Shown here: positions 58,682 to 64,000 of the stretch, piece by piece | Layout of the letters: every line of letters begins with the position of its first letter | How positions within the stretch are numbered: the first letter of the stretch is position 1 | Assembly (NCBI RefSeq): GCF_900116385.1 | Contig: NZ_FPCI01000002.1 | Coordinates: 1,178,001 to 1,242,000, forward strand | DNA: 64,000 nucleotides | From: Pseudoxanthomonas sp. YR558 | Lineage (GTDB): Bacteria > Pseudomonadota > Gammaproteobacteria > Xanthomonadales > Xanthomonadaceae | Direction: 5' to 3' | Position numbers and translations under genes: made by a program | Notes under the pieces: generated by a model | Seen by the model: the letters and a program-made list of their open reading frames with translations, nothing else | Told to the model about the DNA's origin: nothing | Database searches by the model: none

Positions 58682-59887
58682 TCACGGCGCCTTCGGCGGT
58701 TCGATCCGCAGCAGCTTGCCGTCTTCTTCGTCGGTGACCACGTAGACGTTGCCATCGGGGCCGACGCGCACATCGCGCACGCGCTCGCCGATCTCGTTGA
58801 GCAGGCGCTCCTCGCCCAGCACCGTGTCGCCCTGCAGGGTCAGACGGATCAGGTTGCGCTCGGCCAGCGAACCGAGGAACACGCTGTCGTTCCACGGACT
58901 GTCCGGCTGGCCCGTGTAGAACGCCATGCCGGACACGCCCGGCGACTTCTCCCACAGGTGGAAGGGCTGTTCCATGCCGTCCTTCGCCTTGCCTTCCGCC
59001 TCGGGAATCGGCTGGCCGGAGTAGTTGATGCCGTAGGTGATGATCGGCCAGCCGTAATTCTTGCCGGCCTCGGGCAGGTTGATCTCGTCGCCGCCGCGTG
59101 GGCCATGCTCGCTCTGCCAGAGCTTACCGGTGCGCGGGTCCAGCGCCATGCCCTGCATGTTGCGGTGGCCGTAGCTGAAGATTTCCGGGCGTGCGCCGCT
59201 CTTGCCGACGAAGGGATTGTCCTGCGGCACGCTGCCATCCAGGTTCAGGCGCACGAGCTTGCCCTGCAGCTTGTCCAGTTCCTGCGACATCGCGCGCTTG
59301 TTGCGCTCGCCCTGGCTGATGAAGAGATGGCCTTGGCCGTCGAATACGAGGCGCGAGCCGAAATGGTTCGGGCCGTCGACTTTCGGCTCCTGGCGATAGA
59401 TCACCTTGACGTCGGTGAGCGCATCGCCGGCCAGCGTGCCGTAGGCCACCGCCGTGCCGGCGGTGCCGTTGTCGCCGGGTTCGGCGTAGCTGAGATAGAT
59501 GCGCTGTGTGCTGGCGAAGTCAGGCGCCAGTACCACATCGAGCAGGCCGCCCTGGCCGGTGGCGAACACCTTCGGCACGCCCGTGATCGGGGCGGATACC
59601 GCGCCGTCGGTGCCGACGCGGCGCAGTGCGCCGCTGCGCTCGGTGACCAACATGCCGCCGTCCGGCAGGAAGGCCAGCGACCACGGATGGGACAGCCCGC
59701 TCGCCACCTGGGTGACGCGGATCTGGCCCTTGGCGCTGGTCAGCGTCTGCGCAGGCTGGCTGGCGGGTGCGGCCTGTGCCGCTGCGGGCGCCTTGGCTTC
59801 GGCATCGCTCTTGGCGGAGGAATTGCACGCGGCCAACGGCAGCGCGAGGAGGAGGGCGGTGGCGAGTCGGTGGGGAACGTGGCGCAA
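58682..59887 (-). CDS. PQQ-dependent soluble aldose-sugar dehydrogenase family lipoprotein
   Basis: The 401-residue protein starts with a lipoprotein signal (LPLAAC, Cys near 21) and has the YliI/soluble glucose dehydrogenase beta-propeller pattern: GLSHPWSLAFLPDGGMLVTERSG, LLDVVLAPDFASTQRIYLSYA, HFGSRLVFDGQGHLFISQGER, FSYGHRNMQGMALDPRTGKLW and EHGPRGGDEINLPEAGKNYGWP in parts. The cofactor PQQ and sugar oxidation are known for the family. PQQ synthesis genes are not in the window. Confidence 0.87.
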   Translation of the reverse strand: MRHVPHRLATALLLALPLAACNSSAKSDAEAKAPAAAQAAPASQPAQTLTSAKGQIRVTQVASGLSHPWSLAFLPDGGMLVTERSGALRRVGTDGAVSAPITGVPKVFATGQGGLLDVVLAPDFASTQRIYLSYAEPGDNGTAGTAVAYGTLAGDALTDVKVIYRQEPKVDGPNHFGSRLVFDGQGHLFISQGERNKRAMSQELDKLQGKLVRLNLDGSVPQDNPFVGKSGARPEIFSYGHRNMQGMALDPRTGKLWQSEHGPRGGDEINLPEAGKNYGWPIITYGINYSGQPIPEAEGKAKDGMEQPFHLWEKSPGVSGMAFYTGQPDSPWNDSVFLGSLAERNLIRLTLQGDTVLGEERLLNEIGERVRDVRVGPDGNVYVVTDEEDGKLLRIEPPKAP

Positions 59888-59911
59888 CGTCGTGTCTCCT
59901 GTGGGGGAAGG

Positions 59912-61774
59912 TCAGCGGTAGCCGGCGGCCTGCAGTTCGAACAGTTCCGCATAGCGACCACCCTGGGCCATGAGGTGCTCATGCGTGCCGCTGGCTTCCA
60001 GCCGGCCTTCATTGAGCACCAGGATGCGATCGGCCATGCGGACGCTGGAAAAACGGTGCGAGATCAGCACGGCGGTCCGATTGTCCGACAATTCCTTGAA
60101 GCGTTGGAAGACCTCGAACTCCGATCGCGCATCGAGAGCAGCCGTCGGTTCATCGAGGATCATCACTTGCGCATCGCGCATGTAGGCCCGCGCGATGGCG
60201 ATCTTCTGCCACTGTCCGCCGGAAAGATCCACGCTGTCCTTGAAGCGGCGACCCACGAGCTGGTCGTAACCGCGCGGCAGCCCCTCGATCACCTCGTCGG
60301 CCATCGCGCGCGCGGCGGCGGCGCGCACGCGCGCCTGGTCGTGCATCGCCTCGATGCGGCCGACGCCGATGTTCTCGCCCGCGGTCAGGTGGTAGCGCAC
60401 GAAATCCTGGAAGATCACGCCGGTGTTGGCGCGCAGGTCGTCGAGGTCGTACTCGCGCAGGTCCCGCCCATCGAGAAGGATGCGGCCCTCGTCCGGGTCA
60501 TACAGGCGCGCGAGCAGCTTCACCAGCGTGGTCTTGCCGGCGCCGTTCTCGCCCACCAGCGCCAGCACCTCGCCCGCGTGCAGTTCGAAATCCAGGTGCC
60601 GCACGGCCCAGCGCTCGGCATCGGGATAGCGGAAGCCGACGTTTTCGAACACAAAGCCACGGGTGATCGGCCGAGGCACCGGGACGGGATCCGCGGGCGA
60701 GGCGATTTCGGGTTCGATCTCGAAGAACGAGAACAGATCGTCCAGATAGAGCGCCTGTCCGGCGACTTGCGAGAAGCCGATCAACAGGCCTTCCAGCAAC
60801 TGACGCAGGCGCAGGAAGCTGCCGGCGAGGAAAGTCAGGTCGCCGATGCTGAAATCGCCGCGTACGGTGCGCCACGCGATGTAGCCATAGGCCACGTAGT
60901 AGCCCAGCGTGCCGAGCCCTGCCAGCAGTGCGCCCCAGAGCGCGCGGCGGCGCGCCAGCGCGCGGTTGGCGGCGAAGAACTTCTCGGCGAGCGCGCGGTA
61001 GCGGTCGATCAGGAACCGGTGGAGGTTGAAGATCTTCACCTCCTTCGCCGTTTCCACGCTGGCGCCCATCTGACGCAGGTATTCCAGCTGGCGACGCTCG
61101 GGCGTCCACTGGAAGTTGAGCGAATAGCCCAACGCGTTGAAATGCGCCTCGCCGACGAAGGCCGGCACCAGCGCCAGCGCCAGCAACGCGATCAGCCATG
61201 GCGCGTACACCAGCAGGCCGGCGGCGAAACTCGCGACGGTGATGGCGTCCTGCACCTGACCGAACAGCTGGCTCATCAGGTTCATGCGGCCCATCGTCTG
61301 CCGGCGCGCGCGGTCCAGCTTGTCCTGCAGGTCGGGGTCCTCGAAGTCCTCCAGGTCCAGCTGTGCCGCGTGCTCCATCAGGCGGATGCTGGTGGCATTG
61401 GTGAACAGTTCCGACAGCAGCGCATCGGCGTAGCTCACCAGCCGGCCCAACAGGTCCGAGACGATGGCGAGCGCGAATTCCAGCGCGAGCAATCCCAGCA
61501 GCGTGTCGAGCTGGCCGCTGCGCCACGCGTCGCTCAGCGTGTCGAACCCCAGGCCCAGCCCGACCAGGCGGATCGCTTCGTCGATGATCAGCTTGCCGAT
61601 GTACAGCGTGGCTACCGGCATCAACGCGCGCACGACGCGCAGGCCGAGGCTGGCGAGGGTCAGCGTGCGGCTGGTCTGCCAGATCTGTCGCAGGAAAGGC
61701 GCCAGGTTGCGCATCGCATCGAAGCGTTCGCGCAGGTTGGGTCCGGTGGCTCGAGCGTTGCGCGGTGACGGCAT
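59912..61774 (-). CDS. ABC transporter, fused permease and ATP-binding protein (exporter type)
   Basis: The 620-residue half-transporter has about six transmembrane helices in the first 330 residues and a C-terminal ATPase: Walker A GENGAGKTTL, signature LSGGQWQKIAIARAYM, Walker B VMILDEPTAALDARS and the H-loop VLISHRFSSVR. This is the MsbA/lipid or peptide exporter type. The start is set at ATG 61774 (MPSPRNARATGPNLRER); an extension to 61831 is open but poor. The substrate is unknown. It is divergent from the subtilase gene. Confidence 0.88.
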   Translation of the reverse strand: MPSPRNARATGPNLRERFDAMRNLAPFLRQIWQTSRTLTLASLGLRVVRALMPVATLYIGKLIIDEAIRLVGLGLGFDTLSDAWRSGQLDTLLGLLALEFALAIVSDLLGRLVSYADALLSELFTNATSIRLMEHAAQLDLEDFEDPDLQDKLDRARRQTMGRMNLMSQLFGQVQDAITVASFAAGLLVYAPWLIALLALALVPAFVGEAHFNALGYSLNFQWTPERRQLEYLRQMGASVETAKEVKIFNLHRFLIDRYRALAEKFFAANRALARRRALWGALLAGLGTLGYYVAYGYIAWRTVRGDFSIGDLTFLAGSFLRLRQLLEGLLIGFSQVAGQALYLDDLFSFFEIEPEIASPADPVPVPRPITRGFVFENVGFRYPDAERWAVRHLDFELHAGEVLALVGENGAGKTTLVKLLARLYDPDEGRILLDGRDLREYDLDDLRANTGVIFQDFVRYHLTAGENIGVGRIEAMHDQARVRAAAARAMADEVIEGLPRGYDQLVGRRFKDSVDLSGGQWQKIAIARAYMRDAQVMILDEPTAALDARSEFEVFQRFKELSDNRTAVLISHRFSSVRMADRILVLNEGRLEASGTHEHLMAQGGRYAELFELQAAGYR

Positions 61775-61842
61775 CGGGGGTGGCGCTGGCCAGCGGCGAT
61801 GCCGCGAAGCGGGTAATCTAGCCCAACTCACAGGGGGTCGAG

Positions 61843-63339
61843 ATGAAGAAGCTCGTCGTGATGGCGTGCCTGCTGTTGGCGGGCGCGCAGGCGGTCGCCA
61901 CGGAAAAGGTGTCGTTCCAGGCCAAGCAGGTGGCGCAACAGCAGGGGCGTGCGCGTGTCGTGGTGCTGATGGATGACGTCGGGGCGGGTGCGGCGGGGAC
62001 GCCGCGCAACCTGACCATCGCGAAGGAACAGCGCTTGCGCCGCCAGGGTGATGCGGTGCTCGGCACCTTGCCGGCCGCCGGATACCGGCTACATCGGCGC
62101 TTCGCGCGTGTGCCCGCGCTGGTGATCGAGGCCGACGCCGATGTCCTGCGCCGACTCGAACGCAATGTGTGGGTGCGCAAGGTGGACGTGGACCGGGGAG
62201 GCACCGGCGGCGCCGTCGCGGCGGACGAAAGTTCCGTGCTCAACCGGGTGGACCTGTTGCATGGCGTGGGACTCGATGGCACCGGCATCAAGGTCGCGGT
62301 CGTCGATACCGGGGTGGATACGGATCACCCGGATCTGGCCCCGCGCGTGGTGGCCCAGCAATGCTTCTGCTCGCGGCTTTCCGGCAGCGGCGGGTGTTGT
62401 CCGAACGGGCAGGCCACGCAGTCGGGTGCAGGCGCTGCAGAAGACGATCATGGCCACGGCACCAACGTCAGCGGCATCATGGTCGGCGCCGGCAATGTCG
62501 CGCCCCGCGGCGCGCTGCCGGCCGCGCAGCTGGTCGCCATCAAGGTGATGGATGGCGGCAACGGCTTCTGCTGCACCTCGGACGTGGTCGCCGCGCTGGA
62601 CTGGATCGCGACCCAACATCCCGACACCACCGTGGTCAACCTCAGCCTGGGCACTTGGGATCTGTTTGCAGGCGCTTGCGATGCGTCGGCGTCCTACCTC
62701 ACCGCGTTGAAAAGCGCCGTCGATACGCTGAACGCGCAGGGCACCGTCGTGGTGGCGTCCAGCGGCAACCAGGGCGATCTGCAACGGATGGCCGCGCCGG
62801 CCTGCTTGAGCAATGTGCTCGGTGTGGCGGCGACCTGGGATATGACGGCGGGGTCGACGACCTTCCTGGGATGCACGGAGACTTCGCGATCACCGCGGCA
62901 GCCGACCTGCTTCAGCAATCGCAGCACGACGACGGCGTTGTTCGCCGCGGGTGCGTTCGTCCAGTCGACCGGTTTGAACGGTGGCCTCTCGTCCTATGGC
63001 GGCACGTCGCAGGCCGCACCGATGGTGGCCGCCTGCGCGGCGGCTCTGCACCAAGCGGCGCCGTTGGCCACGCCGTATCAACGCATGGCGGTCATGCAGC
63101 TGTCGCCGTTGCGACTGAACGACGCCGCTTCGGGGGGGCAGTATCCGTTCCTGGATTGCTTGGATGCGGCGAAAATCCTCGATCCCGCGCGATTCCTCGT
63201 CCGCATGAACGGCTCGCAGCCGCTCATTCCCTCGCGTCCCGCGCCAACGTCGCCTGCTGCCACGATTCCGGTACTGCGCGTGCCGGGCGAAGGGCGTGCG
63301 CCGCCGCGTCCCAGCCGTGCCCGCGTGCTCGAGCGCTGA
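61843..63339 (+). CDS. Exported cysteine-rich S8-family subtilisin-like protease
   Basis: The 498-residue protein has a signal peptide (about 1-19), an inhibitor-like prodomain (about 25-115) and an S8 catalytic domain with Asp155 (VAVVDTGVDTDHPDL), His204 (DDHGHGTNVSG), oxyanion Asn309 (ASSGNQGD) and Ser389 (YGGTSQAAPMVA). The Asp-His interval holds a loop with Cys174, Cys176, Cys185 and Cys186, and further Cys are at about 243, 244, 279, 321, 344 and 356, so several disulfides are likely. The C-terminus is short and Pro/Arg rich, without a PPC domain. It is a secreted protease, self-activated by prodomain removal. Confidence 0.9.
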   Translation: MKKLVVMACLLLAGAQAVATEKVSFQAKQVAQQQGRARVVVLMDDVGAGAAGTPRNLTIAKEQRLRRQGDAVLGTLPAAGYRLHRRFARVPALVIEADADVLRRLERNVWVRKVDVDRGGTGGAVAADESSVLNRVDLLHGVGLDGTGIKVAVVDTGVDTDHPDLAPRVVAQQCFCSRLSGSGGCCPNGQATQSGAGAAEDDHGHGTNVSGIMVGAGNVAPRGALPAAQLVAIKVMDGGNGFCCTSDVVAALDWIATQHPDTTVVNLSLGTWDLFAGACDASASYLTALKSAVDTLNAQGTVVVASSGNQGDLQRMAAPACLSNVLGVAATWDMTAGSTTFLGCTETSRSPRQPTCFSNRSTTTALFAAGAFVQSTGLNGGLSSYGGTSQAAPMVAACAAALHQAAPLATPYQRMAVMQLSPLRLNDAASGGQYPFLDCLDAAKILDPARFLVRMNGSQPLIPSRPAPTSPAATIPVLRVPGEGRAPPRPSRARVLER

Positions 63340-63347
63340 CGCTCGCG

Positions 63348-64000
63348 TCAGCGCATCGCCAGCGCAATCGCCAGCGACTGCACGGACACCGCCTGGCCGG
63401 GCTCGACGCGTTCACCGCCGCGCACGATCAGGCGATCGCCGGCGCGTACGTCGCCGCTGACTTCGACCAGGTCGTCCACCGCCGCGCCGGTCTTCACTGC
63501 CAGGCGTTCTGCCTTCCCGGCGGCGTCCACGCGCAGGACGAAGTCGCCTTCGCGGCGCAGGATGACCGCATCGCGCGGGACGGCGACCACGCTGCGGGTT
63601 TCCGCACTGGGCAGACCGACGTCCACCGCGGTGCCCACCGGGGCCTGCAGGTCCCGCACGGCGATCCGCAGTTCGAGCTGGCGCGAGGCTTCATCGCCGA
63701 CCGGGACCAATGCACTCACCGGATAGTCGCGCTCGGCGCCGTTGCTGCGCACGCGCACCAGGGTGCCGCGCTCCAGGTGGCGGGCCAGGTCCACCGGGGC
63801 GCGCACGCGTACTTCCGGCGCCGCGGTGTCCACCAATCGCGCCACGGACGCACCGGTCACCAGGTACTCGCCGCGTTGGGTATGCCGCTCGGCGACGATG
63901 CCGTCGAACGGCGCACGCACCACCATCTGCGAGCGCTGGTGGCGGAGTTGCGCGAGCTGTGCCTGCACGCGTGCGCGGTCCTGCGCCAGCACGTCGCGGT
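63348..64000 (-). CDS. RND efflux periplasmic adaptor (HlyD/MFP family), C-terminal part, 5' end outside window
   Basis: The frame runs off the window end, leaving about 217 residues of the C-terminal part. It opens in a coiled coil (RVQAQLAQLRHQRSQM), followed by the lipoyl-like segment VVRAPFDGIVAERHTQRGEYLVTG. Beta-barrel (VRVRAPVDLARHLERGTL) and membrane-proximal (VPRDAVILRREGDFVLRV) domains follow. This is the adaptor architecture of RND efflux pumps. Its pump partner must lie outside the window. Confidence 0.85.
   Translation of the reverse strand, partial: RDVLAQDRARVQAQLAQLRHQRSQMVVRAPFDGIVAERHTQRGEYLVTGASVARLVDTAAPEVRVRAPVDLARHLERGTLVRVRSNGAERDYPVSALVPVGDEASRQLELRIAVRDLQAPVGTAVDVGLPSAETRSVVAVPRDAVILRREGDFVLRVDAAGKAERLAVKTGAAVDDLVEVSGDVRAGDRLIVRGGERVEPGQAVSVQSLAIALAMR

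Noticed and set aside
58553..61768. A plus-strand frame of 1071 codons antisense to the sugar dehydrogenase and ABC exporter
   Set aside because: It is low in hydrophobic and aromatic residues and rich in Arg, Ala, Gln, His; the minus strand encodes well-recognised conserved proteins over the same bases. It is a GC-skew artefact.
1..64000. CRISPR array, prophage or integron
   Set aside because: No evenly spaced direct repeats of 25-40 bp, no phage structural genes, no integrase and no attC-like sites were seen.

Overview
The window looks like chromosomal DNA of a high-GC gammaproteobacterium of the Lysobacteraceae/Xanthomonadaceae, most like Pseudoxanthomonas or Lysobacter. The clues are a class III PHA synthase beside pssA, a MetX-family acyltransferase of the serine O-succinyltransferase kind, two doublets of a 26-bp palindromic repeat typical of xanthomonads, and strong GC-driven antisense open frames. 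No phage, transposase, rRNA operon or CRISPR array is visible. The assignment is inference; no database was searched.

0-11 kb is a polyhydroxybutyrate (PHB) neighbourhood. A transporter-like hybrid histidine kinase (cut by the window start) and a LuxR-type response regulator bracket a Nudix hydrolase and a repeat-rich gap. Next come 3-hydroxybutyrate dehydrogenase, divergent from a secreted 3HB-oligomer hydrolase, then pssA and the class III synthase operon phaE-phaC, whose PhaE carries a long histone-like basic tail. Three small envelope proteins follow. The repeat-rich gap holds a 126-bp tandem duplication studded with DnaA boxes, and the bdhA leader can form a hairpin that buries its ribosome binding site.

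11-28 kb is mixed: an FAD oxidoreductase, a TetR regulator, a GFA protein divergent from an HD-GYP phosphodiesterase, NTF2-like and membrane proteins, two exported alpha/beta hydrolases, a divergent SDR/LysR pair, a Rof-like Rho-binding protein, methanethiol methyltransferase MddA with two DUF4242 proteins and a large LAL regulator, a RibD-like reductase and a YciI-like protein.

28-34 kb is an iron-type uptake locus (Fur-like box, two TonB-dependent receptors, a PepSY-TM protein that probably starts at CTG). 33.8-44.9 kb holds an Asp/Glu racemase, an exported S51 peptidase, a YtrA-type GntR regulator with an ABC-2 transporter and an acyltransferase, a small outer-membrane lipoprotein with an L,D-transpeptidase, two unrecognised genes, an SDR, a methyltransferase and tRNA-Leu(CAA).

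44.9-57 kb covers sulfur metabolism and cytochrome c maturation: cysteine dioxygenase, the MetX-family acyltransferase, an EEP nuclease, a complete ccmABCDEFGHI operon, a DUF3293 protein, and a transaminase/omega-amidase pair. A 490-bp non-coding element made of two inverted arms lies at 57.24-57.73 kb. The end carries a thioesterase, an exported protein, a soluble sugar dehydrogenase, an ABC exporter, a cysteine-rich subtilase and the C-terminal part of an RND adaptor.
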